A stretch of 6,216 bases of DNA from Anaerolineae bacterium (lineage in GTDB: Bacteria > Chloroflexota > Anaerolineae > B4-G1). Shown one piece after another: positions 1 to 5,522 of this stretch (the first letter of the stretch is position 1; each line of letters opens with the position of its first letter). Below the pieces are notes generated by a model. The model saw nothing but the letters and a program-made list of their open reading frames with translations. It was not told the DNA's origin and did not search any database. The stretch lies in assembly GCA_030612185.1 (NCBI GenBank), contig JAUWOI010000275.1:1-6216 (forward strand), given 5' to 3'. The position numbers and the translations under genes were made by a program.

Positions 1-1066
1 GCGCCCACGTTACTGCTTCCGTCGAGCCTGCCTCGAACGCCCCCCGCTCGAAGAGCAACCCCACCAACGGCCGGCCCAGCATCAGCAGTCCCACCGTGGC
101 AGGGATGCTGAGGAAAAAGACCGCTCGTAGGGTCGCGGCAAGTGTACTCCGCATCTCGTCCCGCTCCCCTCGGGCCACCTGCTCGGCGAAGGTCGGGAAG
201 GCGGCCGTCCCCACAGCCTGGGCGAAGACCCCCTGCGGTAGCATCATCAGCAGCCAGGCGTAGTTGATGGCCGAGACTGCCCCCTCGCCCATCATCGAGG
301 CCAGGCTGTTGTTGACGACGAAGTTGAGTTGGATGACGGCCGTGCCCAGCACCCGTGGTGCCATCAGTCGCCCCACCTCGCGCACGCTGGGGTCATACAG
401 CCCCAACGTGGGGATGTAACGCGCGCCATAGCGCATCAGCCCCGGCACCTGTACCAACAGATGTAGCGCCGCCCCCACGACTACGCCGACCGCCATTCCC
501 ATCACGCCCAGGCGTGGCCCCAGGAGCAGCGCCCCGCCGATGATCGAGAGGTTGTAGACCGAGGGAGCCAGCGCTGGCAGGAGGAAGTGCTGATGGGCGT
601 TCAAGGCTCCCATCACAATGCCGCTCACGCCGAAGATGATTGGGGAGAGCAGCATCAGCCGCAGCAGCCTGGCCGTGAGTGCCTGCTGCGGCTGATCGAA
701 ACCGGGGGCGATGACCGTGCGCACGAGCACTGGCGCAAAGACCGCCGTCAGCCCCGCCGTGACAGTCAACACGATCAGTGCCAGGTTGACGATGGCCGAG
801 ACCAATCGCCACGCCCCGGCGTGATCTTCCTTCGCCATGTGGTCGGCAAAAGCGGGGATGAAGGCTGATCCCAATGCCCCTCCTGCGACGACCAGGAAGA
901 TCATCTCCGGGATGCGGGCCGCGGCCTGGTAGGCATCGTACGCGGCGCTGGTGCCAAAAAGCGCGCCGACGACCATCTCTCGCACCAGCCCAAACACGCG
1001 ACTGACGACGAAGAGCGCCATCACCAGCGTCGCCGCCTTTGCAATTTGCCGCCCGCCTCTGTTCAT
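1..1066 (-). CDS. murJ: MurJ (MviN) lipid II flippase, 3'-truncated by window edge
   Basis: This inner-membrane protein moves lipid II, the undecaprenyl-linked peptidoglycan precursor, from the cytoplasmic to the outer leaflet. The reading frame stays open from the ATG at 1066 to base 1, giving 355 codons, about two thirds of a usual MurJ of 500-530 residues. The N-terminus shows the family hallmark SRVFGLVRE (residues 22-30), with arginines R23 and R29 matching functionally important arginines of E. coli MurJ. It continues with YDAYQAAARIPEM (43-55) and AGGALGSAFIPAF. Further hydrophobic helices run through the whole fragment, including the family-like LMMLPQGVFAQAVGTAAFPTF near residue 285. 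The start is supported by AGGAGG at 1071-1076, four bases before the ATG. The gene has its own promoter and appears monocistronic at its 5' end. The other frame on this strand (393-1307) is Arg/Gly/Ala-rich and is a shadow. I am confident of the family. Confidence 0.95.
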   Translation of the reverse strand, partial: MNRGGRQIAKAATLVMALFVVSRVFGLVREMVVGALFGTSAAYDAYQAAARIPEMIFLVVAGGALGSAFIPAFADHMAKEDHAGAWRLVSAIVNLALIVLTVTAGLTAVFAPVLVRTVIAPGFDQPQQALTARLLRLMLLSPIIFGVSGIVMGALNAHQHFLLPALAPSVYNLSIIGGALLLGPRLGVMGMAVGVVVGAALHLLVQVPGLMRYGARYIPTLGLYDPSVREVGRLMAPRVLGTAVIQLNFVVNNSLASMMGEGAVSAINYAWLLMMLPQGVFAQAVGTAAFPTFAEQVARGERDEMRSTLAATLRAVFFLSIPATVGLLMLGRPLVGLLFERGAFEAGSTEAVTWA

Positions 1067-1083
1067 CTGACCTCCTGGGCAGG

Positions 1084-1112
1084 ATTATAGCACTATGGGC
1101 CGTTTGCGCCAA
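1084..1112 (-). promoter_or_regulatory. Sigma-70-type promoter of murJ
   Basis: On the minus strand TTGGCG (1112-1107) is followed by a 17-base spacer and a perfect TATAAT (1089-1084). The -35 box matches four of six consensus bases. The likely start site is the A at 1076, which is also the first base of the AGGAGG ribosome binding site, so the transcript leader would be only about ten bases. Spacing and position fit murJ exactly. The start site is inferred. Confidence 0.75.
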
Positions 1113-1235
1113 CCGTGGCGCTGCGGTGATGTCTCTTGACAGAATTGCTGGTGGATCGGCCTTACGCCATCTACTTGCTGCTGGCTCTGAGGGGTTACTG
1201 ACCGCTGATTCGGCGGGACAGGGCACACGTATGAA

Positions 1236-1262
1236 GGGCCGGTGGGCGCGACCCGCCGGCCC
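1236..1262. repeat. Inverted repeat, 11-bp stem with 5-base loop
   Basis: GGGCCGGTGGG (1236-1246) pairs with CCCGCCGGCCC (1252-1262), with one G-U pair, around the loop CGCGA. It lies ten bases from the second hairpin and about 120 bases upstream of the murJ promoter. No T-run follows on either strand, so it is not a classical intrinsic terminator. It could be part of a tandem termination or transcript-stabilising structure. Confidence 0.6.
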
Positions 1263-1272
1263 TATAAACACG

Positions 1273-1302
1273 GAGAGCCGGGGTCGCCGCACCCCGGCTC
1301 TC
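1273..1302 (-). terminator. Strong perfect hairpin, possible terminator
   Basis: A perfect 12-bp stem, GAGAGCCGGGGT (1273-1284) with its exact complement (1291-1302), encloses a six-base loop. On the minus strand the stem is followed by CGTGTTTATA, a weak T-rich stretch. That orientation fits a back-up terminator behind the sensor kinase gene that also insulates murJ. The poor T-tract and the 200-base distance from the kinase stop codon keep the call weak; a structured non-coding RNA element is an alternative. Confidence 0.4.
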
Positions 1303-1377
1303 ACCAAAAGGAGGAGAAGAAGAGAAACCGTCCCTAACTCACATACATGATACCATGCTTTGCCCCGCAGGACTTGA

Positions 1378-1410
1378 CGCCAACCCTACGCCAACCCTAC
1401 GGAAACCCTA
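1378..1410. repeat. Three tandem 11-base units
   Basis: CGCCAACCCTA occurs twice in a row (1378-1388 and 1389-1399). A third copy, CGGAAACCCTA (1400-1410), differs at two positions. A partial fourth, CGCCCAT, follows. The period of 11 is close to one helical turn. The array lies in non-coding DNA, and no function is evident. Confidence 0.7.
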
Positions 1411-1431
1411 CGCCCATCGCAGAAACACAGA

Positions 1432-1453
1432 GGGTGCTCTTGATTGAGCACCC
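1432..1453 (-). terminator. Probable terminator of the sensor kinase gene
   Basis: An 8-bp perfect stem, GGGTGCTC (1432-1439) with GAGCACCC (1446-1453), encloses a six-base loop. It begins 46 bases after the kinase stop codon on the minus strand and is followed there by TCTGTGTTTCTG, a mixed T-rich run. A second small hairpin (GGGAAG 1473-1478 with CTTCCC 1488-1493) lies between it and the stop codon. The position and the T-rich tail support termination; the interrupted T-run lowers confidence. Confidence 0.5.
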
Positions 1454-1499
1454 CTGTTGGAAGCAATCCTCGGGGAAGTAATCTTTGCTTCCCTCTGCG

Positions 1500-3410
1500 T
1501 CAGGCCTTCAGGGTAGGCAGCACGAAACTGAAAACGCTGCCTACTCCCGGCTTGCTCTCTACCCATACCCGCCCATTGTGCTTTTCGATCACCGCTTTGG
1601 CTATTGCCAGTCCCAGCCCTGTACCCTTGATGTCTGCTGTCTCTTCCGACTTCACACGGTAGAACTTGTCGAAGATGTACGGCTGTTGGGCCTGATGGAT
1701 ACCGAGGCCGTTGTCGGTCACGTGTACTACGATGTGCTCTCCATCCTCAACCACGCTCACAGCGATCCAGCCGCCTTCCTGTGTATACTTGACCGCGTTG
1801 CCGAGCAGATTGTCCATCACCTGGCGCAGACGATGGGGGTTGCCTTGCACCGGCAGCAGTATCTCGGGTGACTGCCAGCGCAACTCTTGCCCTTTGTGCT
1901 CTGCCTGCAGTCGGAACTCTCTGACCGTTCCCTCTATCACCTGCCCTAAGTCGCAGGTTTCCATCTCCAGGTCAAACCCGGCCTCAATACGACCAATGTC
2001 GAGGAGATCACCGATCAGTTCAGTGATAGTTTCCGTACTCTCGCGGGCGCGCTGGATGAATTCTTGTTGTTGCGCAGTCAGCGGTCCTACACGGGGCAGC
2101 AATTCGATGTAGCCTTGGATCGTGGTCAGTGGCGTGCGCAAATCGTGAGAGACGGTGGCGACGAACTCCGACTTGATACGATCCAATTCCTTCAGGTGCG
2201 TGATGTCCTGCATCATCAGCACCCGGCCGACTCCTTCGATGGGCGTGATCTGTGCGTTGAACGTGAGCCCATCCTTCGGGGATACCTCATTGTGTGTTGC
2301 CTTCCCTGTCTCGCGCACCTGGGCGAACATTTCATGCAGATACGGATGCGGGATGGCCTCGCCAACGGGGCGGTGCAACAGATCGGCCTCGGCCAGGTCC
2401 AGCGCGACGCGGGCTGCTGTATTGCACAATAGGATATTGTCGTCCTCGTCAACGACGACAATTGCCTCCTCGGCCTCTCGCAAGATTGCCTCTAACTTGG
2501 CCCGCTCGACCTCAACCGCCTCGAAGAGTCGCGCATTTTCAATGGCGATAGCCGCATAATCCGCCAGGGCTGAGAGCAGGAAAATGTCGCGCTCGGAGAA
2601 TGAGCGCACCGTTTCGCGATTGATTACCCCCAGCACACCGATCACCCCGCGCTCAGGCACCCGCAGTGGTAGATAGAGCAGTGCCTTGACCAAATAGCCG
2701 GTGGAGACCTTGGCTTGCTCGCCGGTCAGAAGCACGGGGCGGTCCGTCCGCAGCGCGCGGCCAGCGATGCTGTCATCTATGCGCACGCGCAGGCTGCGCA
2801 CTACTTTTTCGTCCACACCCTTGGCCGCCCGCAGGTAGAGTTCGCCACTCTCGCTATCCAGCAGGAGGAGCATGCCCTCTTCAGCATCCGCCATGTATAC
2901 CGCCGCCTCGACTACGCGGTTGAGCACACGGTTCAGATCCAGCAGCGACGTGACCGATCGCCCAATCGCGTAGACGGCGTTCAGTTCCTGGAGTTGGCGC
3001 TGAAGTTGCTGCGCGAGTTGACCTCGTTCCTCGTGCACCCTGGCGGTAGCGAAAGCGCGCTGGATCGCTTCCTGCATCTCCTGAGGATCGAAAGGCTTGA
3101 TGACATAGTCACACACTCCCAACCGGAAGGCTCGCACGACCACTTCGGGAGACTCGCGGACGGCAGTGAAGATGACCGGGATGTCTATGTCCCGCTGTTG
3201 TAGCGCCCCCAGCACTTCGATCCCGTTCATCTTCGGCAACTGCATGTCCAGGATGATGAGATCGGGGTGCTCCTCTAGCGCCAACCGAAGCCCCTCTTCC
3301 CCATCCATGGCCACGATAGGCCGATAGTCGTTGGGTTCAAGCACCAATTCGGCCAGCAGTTGCTGAGTCTCGGAACTATCCTCTATGATCAAAACGCGTT
3401 TCGGTGTCAC
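1500..3410 (-). CDS. Cytoplasmic hybrid sensor histidine kinase (REC-GAF-PAS-HisKA-HATPase)
   Basis: This 636-residue soluble signalling kinase has no membrane helix. Domains in order: an N-terminal receiver (about 4-120) with acidic pair E10/D11, phospho-acceptor D55 (LIILDMQLP), T82 and K105; a glutamine-rich coiled coil (about 125-145); GAF (about 150-295); PAS (about 305-405); a HisKA helix pair with phosphorylated H422 in VSHDLRTPL; and an ATP-binding domain with N box N534/N538, G1 DNGLGI (566-571) and G2 GTGLGLA (596-602). All catalytic residues are present. The leading receiver implies that another kinase phosphorylates it or that it senses phosphate flow, while GAF and PAS would bind a small ligand or cofactor. 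The start is GTG at 3410, with AGGAG five bases upstream (3416-3420). It has its own promoter and a hairpin behind it, so it is probably monocistronic. No response regulator lies in the window, so its output partner is unknown. Confidence 0.93.
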   Translation of the reverse strand: MTPKRVLIIEDSSETQQLLAELVLEPNDYRPIVAMDGEEGLRLALEEHPDLIILDMQLPKMNGIEVLGALQQRDIDIPVIFTAVRESPEVVVRAFRLGVCDYVIKPFDPQEMQEAIQRAFATARVHEERGQLAQQLQRQLQELNAVYAIGRSVTSLLDLNRVLNRVVEAAVYMADAEEGMLLLLDSESGELYLRAAKGVDEKVVRSLRVRIDDSIAGRALRTDRPVLLTGEQAKVSTGYLVKALLYLPLRVPERGVIGVLGVINRETVRSFSERDIFLLSALADYAAIAIENARLFEAVEVERAKLEAILREAEEAIVVVDEDDNILLCNTAARVALDLAEADLLHRPVGEAIPHPYLHEMFAQVRETGKATHNEVSPKDGLTFNAQITPIEGVGRVLMMQDITHLKELDRIKSEFVATVSHDLRTPLTTIQGYIELLPRVGPLTAQQQEFIQRARESTETITELIGDLLDIGRIEAGFDLEMETCDLGQVIEGTVREFRLQAEHKGQELRWQSPEILLPVQGNPHRLRQVMDNLLGNAVKYTQEGGWIAVSVVEDGEHIVVHVTDNGLGIHQAQQPYIFDKFYRVKSEETADIKGTGLGLAIAKAVIEKHNGRVWVESKPGVGSVFSFVLPTLKA

Positions 3411-3452
3411 GGATTCTCCTACTCCGCGCTAAATATACACGGATTCGCGCTA
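3408..3452 (-). repeat. Split direct duplication over promoter and start of the kinase gene
   Basis: On the minus strand the 15-base string TAGCGCGAATCCGTG (3452-3438) recurs as TAGCGCG (3431-3425) and AATCCGTG (3415-3408), separated by the nine bases GAGTAGGAG that carry the ribosome binding site. The two TAGCGCG copies are exactly 21 bases apart, two helical turns, and lie on either side of the -10 box. The second AATCCGTG ends in the GTG start codon. This may be a tandem duplication with an insertion, or a pair of regulator sites. Confidence 0.6.
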
Positions 3453-3460
3453 TAAGTCAA
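3432..3460 (-). promoter_or_regulatory. Sigma-70-type promoter of the sensor kinase gene
   Basis: TTGACT (3460-3455), a 17-base spacer and TATATT (3437-3432) on the minus strand each match five of six consensus bases. The predicted start near 3425 gives a leader of about 15 bases ahead of the GTG codon. A direct repeat with 21-base spacing lies over the spacer and just past the -10 box and could be an operator. Confidence 0.75.
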
Positions 3461-3530
3461 CTGACAAGCCCGGGTGCTGGATGCTGGTTGGCAGGCACAA
3501 TTTGCAGAGTGGAAGGTGAAATCGTATTCT

Positions 3531-3671
3531 CTAATCCAGTCGCCGCAGCAGGATGATTGTCGCCAGAGCGAAGACCTCCCCTGCCCACACGTCGAAGGAG
3601 ATGTGGTCTACGGCGGTCAGCAGGCCACAGACTTTGGCCAGCCCTTCAGTCTCAACAGCCAAGGTCGTCAT
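3531..3671 (-). pseudogene. Relic of an ABC transporter: ATPase N-terminus fused to a permease-like C-terminus
   Basis: This open frame of 46 codons runs from ATG 3671 to TAG 3531, with GGAGG at 3681-3685 nine bases upstream. Residues 1-36 (MTTLAVETEGLAKV, then LTAVDHISFDVWAGEVFAL) are the typical beginning of an ABC-2-type transporter ATP-binding subunit. The family normally continues at once into the Walker A motif (LGPNGAGKTT). Here it jumps to ATIILLRRLD and stops. That tail resembles the end of a membrane permease: a hydrophobic run and then basic residues. The simplest reading is an internal deletion that removed nearly all of an adjacent ATPase-permease pair while keeping the frame and both ends. 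Without Walker A, Walker B and the signature motif, no ATPase activity is possible. The ATPase part is well supported; the permease origin of the last ten residues is inferred. A short functional peptide is possible but unlikely. Confidence 0.6.
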
Positions 3672-3809
3672 CGGTGCAATCCTCCAGTCACAGTTGCAGG
3701 CTAATCTATCACAGGGGGTTCATTGCCAGGTTGTGCTCCCCCACGGTTCTGCGAAGACCAGCCAGAACCCTCCGTAGCCGTCAACGTAGAAAGGTGTCTG
3801 CATCCTCAA
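3672..3809. other. Intergenic stretch with one hairpin between the efflux gene and the ABC relic
   Basis: This stretch follows the efflux gene stop codon and carries the ribosome binding site of the ABC relic. A 7-bp inverted repeat (GGTTCTG 3745-3751 with CAGAACC 3763-3769, 11-base loop) has no T-run on either side, so it is at best a weak terminator. A 27-codon frame (3803-3720) is not convincing. I see no clear promoter for the relic. Confidence 0.5.
3673..3689 (-). repeat. 17-base exact repeat, copy 1 (ribosome binding site of the ABC relic)
   Basis: The minus strand reads GACTGGAGGATTGCACC. The identical 17 bases occur at 5897-5913 inside the Fe-S protein gene. The core GGAGGATTGCA also occurs at 5506-5516, and a nine-base partial copy GAGGATTGC at 1463-1471, all in the same orientation. 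Here the GGAGG serves as the ribosome binding site of the relic. Confidence 0.6.
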
Positions 3810-4751
3810 TCACCAGGAAATTGACGGATAGATATTTTCCTCAGACCTTTGACTTATATCCAGCGAGGTCGCCGGGTGGTAATGGACGTGAACTCGGCGC
3901 ATGAACTCGATGCGCTTGATCAGAGTGCGTTCGACCTGAGTGGCAATCTCATCGCCTTCGGTCACGCTCAACGAACCGTCGACGCCGATAGTCACGTTGG
4001 CTACCAGGTATGGTCCGAACCGGTGGGCGCGGATCTCTTCAACCTGCTGTACGCCCGGAATAGTGTCCAACAATTCGGTGATTTGTTGAGCCAGCGCCTG
4101 GCCAGGTATGGTATCCATCAAATCTGCGGTTGCCTCACGCAGAATTTCGATGCCCGTGCGCAGGATGATCAGTGCAACCAGCGCCCCGGCCAGCGGGTCA
4201 ACCCAGGAGTAGCCCATCCGGCCGAAGAAGATGCCAACCGTCGCTGCCAGGGCGGAGAAGATGTCATTGCGGTGATCGTAGGCCAATGCCAGCACAGCGG
4301 CGTTCTGGGTCTGTCGGCCTATTCGCGGCGTCCAAATCGTCAACCCCAGCTTGAGTGCCACCGTGAGCAACCCCACCCACAAAGCGCCAATCGCGGCCCC
4401 GCCGAAGTCACCCTGTCCAATCAACAAATCGTACACGTTGTTGACCGCATCCCAGAAAATGGCGATGGCGGTAGTCATCACAAACGAGCCCACGACCACT
4501 GCCGCGATACTTTCCATCTGGCTGTGGCCGTATGGATGCTCTTCATCGGGCGGCTTCCCGGCCAGCCGCATAAACACGCTGACCACAATCCCGTAAGCCA
4601 CGTCGGCGGTGGAGTTGACGCCATCGGCAAGCAAGGCCGGGCTGTGGCCCAAAACGCCGATGCTCGTTTTCAAGGCGGCCAGAAAGGTGTTGGCGGCCAG
4701 TCCAAGGTTGACAGTCAAGATGCCTTTACGTTTTCGCTGTTCAGGGATCAT
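3810..4751 (-). CDS. Cation diffusion facilitator (CDF) efflux transporter, probably Mn(II)-type
   Basis: This 313-residue inner-membrane metal/proton antiporter exports a divalent cation from the cytoplasm. Six hydrophobic segments (about 11-34, 38-62, 82-108, 117-140, 150-176, 180-205) precede a cytoplasmic domain (about 212-300) ending with a conserved-looking HVHYHP. The transport site in helix 2 reads ADGVNSTAD, with D43, N46 and D50. In helix 5 it reads YDHRND, with D159 and D163. The helix-5 DxxxD replaces the HxxxD of zinc members and is typical of manganese members. The loop GKPPDEEHPYGH (65-76) is also the form I associate with MntE/MneP-like exporters. Length is normal. The ATG at 4751 is preceded by GAGGT (4756-4760), four bases away. 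It has its own promoter and an 87-base leader, and a short upstream ORF overlaps its start. CDF assignment is firm; metal specificity is inferred. Confidence 0.92.
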   Translation of the reverse strand: MIPEQRKRKGILTVNLGLAANTFLAALKTSIGVLGHSPALLADGVNSTADVAYGIVVSVFMRLAGKPPDEEHPYGHSQMESIAAVVVGSFVMTTAIAIFWDAVNNVYDLLIGQGDFGGAAIGALWVGLLTVALKLGLTIWTPRIGRQTQNAAVLALAYDHRNDIFSALAATVGIFFGRMGYSWVDPLAGALVALIILRTGIEILREATADLMDTIPGQALAQQITELLDTIPGVQQVEEIRAHRFGPYLVANVTIGVDGSLSVTEGDEIATQVERTLIKRIEFMRRVHVHYHPATSLDISQRSEENIYPSISW

Positions 4752-4809
4752 TGTGACCTCGAAGCCTCCCTCGTTTCAGACTGCAACAGGAACAGCCCGA
4801 TTGAGCCAT
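4741..4809 (-). CDS. Possible 22-codon cysteine-rich leader ORF overlapping the efflux gene start
   Basis: In the leader of the efflux gene, ATG 4809 opens a frame that ends at TGA 4741 and overlaps the first 11 bases of the efflux gene in another frame. The peptide is MAQSGCSCCSLKRGRLRGHNDP, with three cysteines in CSCC and a histidine near the end. GGAGG (4822-4826) lies 12 bases upstream, which is long but usable. A metal-binding leader peptide controlling translation of a metal exporter would make sense, but a 22-codon frame can easily arise by chance. Confidence 0.22.
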   Translation of the reverse strand: MAQSGCSCCSLKRGRLRGHNDP

Positions 4810-4844
4810 CCCACAGAACTGCCTCCGTCTACTCTGTGCGACAC

Positions 4845-4873
4845 ATTCTACTACATGGAGACAATGCTGTCCA
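4845..4873 (-). promoter_or_regulatory. Sigma-70-type promoter of the CDF efflux gene
   Basis: TGGACA (4873-4868), a 17-base spacer and TAGAAT (4850-4845) on the minus strand each match five of six consensus bases. The likely transcript start near 4838 leaves a leader of about 87 bases. A six-base inverted repeat (CACAGA with TCTGTG) lies in the leader. I recognise no riboswitch, and specifically not the manganese-sensing yybP-ykoY motif. Confidence 0.65.
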
Positions 4874-4950
4874 GTCTGATACGGCCCTTTTCCTGCTTTA
4901 GCCCAGGTCACGGTCTGCGAAGACTGATCGGAACTGCGTCGGGCGTGATT

Positions 4951-5469
4951 TCATCTGTCTGGCCGAAAGGTATTCAGGATACTGTGGGGGGGAAAGGTAA
5001 TCGCCCTGGGTCTACAGATGTCAGCACACGAACTGCACCCCACCATGCACTTGAACGGTTCCACTACCTCGACCTTATCATTGGAGGTAGGGGTCAGGAC
5101 ACCGTACGTGCACAGTTTGAGACACAAGCCGCACCCATTGCACAGATCCGCCACTATCATGGGGTACCAGGAAATGTGCTCGCGCGGGTGGCCGCGCCAC
5201 GTGCCGTAGTTGACCGGTTGGGGCTTGCCGCCATCTGCCCGCTGGTCAGCGTATTGGCGGTATTCGCGCCGCAATGCCTTGGCAAAGTCGTCCACTGCCG
5301 CCTTGGGGATGTAGTTATGCGCCCGGACGCGTTTGACCAACTCCGGCCCCAGGCCCGCTTCGTCCGGCCGGCGTCCCTGCTCGTACAACTCTTCGAACAA
5401 CTCGTCCAGCCCCTGCATCCCAGCCGGCGCCCGCCCCACCAGGATTTGACGGTAACTCAATTTCGCCAT
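4951..5469 (-). CDS. 2[4Fe-4S] ferredoxin-domain protein with an uncharacterised N-terminal extension
   Basis: This is a predicted soluble electron carrier of 172 residues. The C-terminal part has two cluster motifs: C110xxCxxCxxxC120 (CNGCGLCLKLC) and C141xxxCxxCxxxC152 (CMVGCSSCADIC). The usual Cys-Pro after each motif is replaced by Cys-Thr and Cys-Arg, and the second motif has an extra residue between its first two cysteines, both of which can tune redox potential. Residues 1-100 have no cysteine. They are charged and probably helical, with a patch NYIPKAAVDDFAKALRREY (52-70) that I cannot assign. No signal peptide or membrane helix is seen. The ATG at 5469 lacks a good ribosome binding site; a frame from a TTG at 5562 would overlap the upstream gene and is rejected. 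Translation may be coupled through the mini-ORF at 5472-5522. The gene closes the Fe-S unit. Its role as electron donor or acceptor for the unit's other Fe-S protein is inferred. Confidence 0.88.
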   Translation of the reverse strand: MAKLSYRQILVGRAPAGMQGLDELFEELYEQGRRPDEAGLGPELVKRVRAHNYIPKAAVDDFAKALRREYRQYADQRADGGKPQPVNYGTWRGHPREHISWYPMIVADLCNGCGLCLKLCTYGVLTPTSNDKVEVVEPFKCMVGCSSCADICRPRAITFPPHSILNTFRPDR

Positions 5470-5471
5470 AC

Positions 5472-5522
5472 TTATCTCATCTGCGTGATCTTCCCACCGG
5501 GAAGATGCAATCCTCCGCTCAT
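5472..5522 (-). CDS. Possible 16-codon bridging mini-ORF (translational coupler)
   Basis: ATG 5522 overlaps the stop codon of the 87-residue gene by one base (TGATG). The frame ends in TAA, two bases before the ferredoxin start (TAAGTATG). GAGGG (5529-5533) lies six bases upstream. The peptide is MSGGLHLPGGKITQMR. Because the ferredoxin start has no good ribosome binding site, ribosomes could pass along this frame and reinitiate. The peptide itself probably has no function. Confidence 0.3.
   Translation of the reverse strand: MSGGLHLPGGKITQMR
5488..5506. repeat. Perfect 8-bp hairpin ahead of the ferredoxin gene
   Basis: ATCTTCCC (5488-5495) pairs with GGGAAGAT (5499-5506) around a three-base loop. 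It lies in the 52-base gap between the 87-residue gene and the ferredoxin gene, just after a strong GGAGG (5512-5516 on the plus strand). No T-run follows. It could be an mRNA stability or processing site, or could shape ribosome access. Confidence 0.5.

Larger units (their letters stand above)
1113..1431. other. Non-coding stretch between the sensor kinase gene and murJ
   Basis: I see no credible gene here. The stretch holds two adjacent strong hairpins (1236-1262 and 1273-1302), a 22-base all-purine run on the plus strand (1306-1327), and a short 11-base tandem repeat (1378-1410), listed separately. A plus-strand frame of 44 codons (1347-1481) lies in it but has no ribosome binding site at a usable distance. 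No tRNA, SRP RNA, RNase P or tmRNA core motif is recognisable. Confidence 0.6.

Noticed and set aside
1136..1164. Plus-strand promoter starting from a perfect TTGACA at 1136-1141
   Set aside because: The hexamer at the right distance (GCCTTA) is not a -10 box, and no plus-strand gene follows.
393..1307. Minus-strand frame of 304 codons overlapping murJ
   Set aside because: It runs out of frame through murJ, whose own frame has clear family motifs. Its product is an Arg/Gly/Ala-rich, low-complexity type typical of shadows in GC-rich DNA.
1347..1481. Plus-strand frame of 44 codons in the gap between the kinase gene and murJ
   Set aside because: A purine-rich AAAAGGAGG lies too far upstream (over 30 bases). 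The frame crosses a tandem repeat and the kinase terminator, and the product resembles nothing.
3720..3803. 27-codon minus-strand frame after the CDF stop codon
   Set aside because: The only ribosome-binding-like bases touch the ATG with no spacer, and there is no recognisable product.
4752..4838. Manganese riboswitch (yybP-ykoY) in the efflux gene leader
   Set aside because: The leader is about 87 bases and I cannot find the conserved paired loops of that class; only a weak six-base inverted repeat is present.
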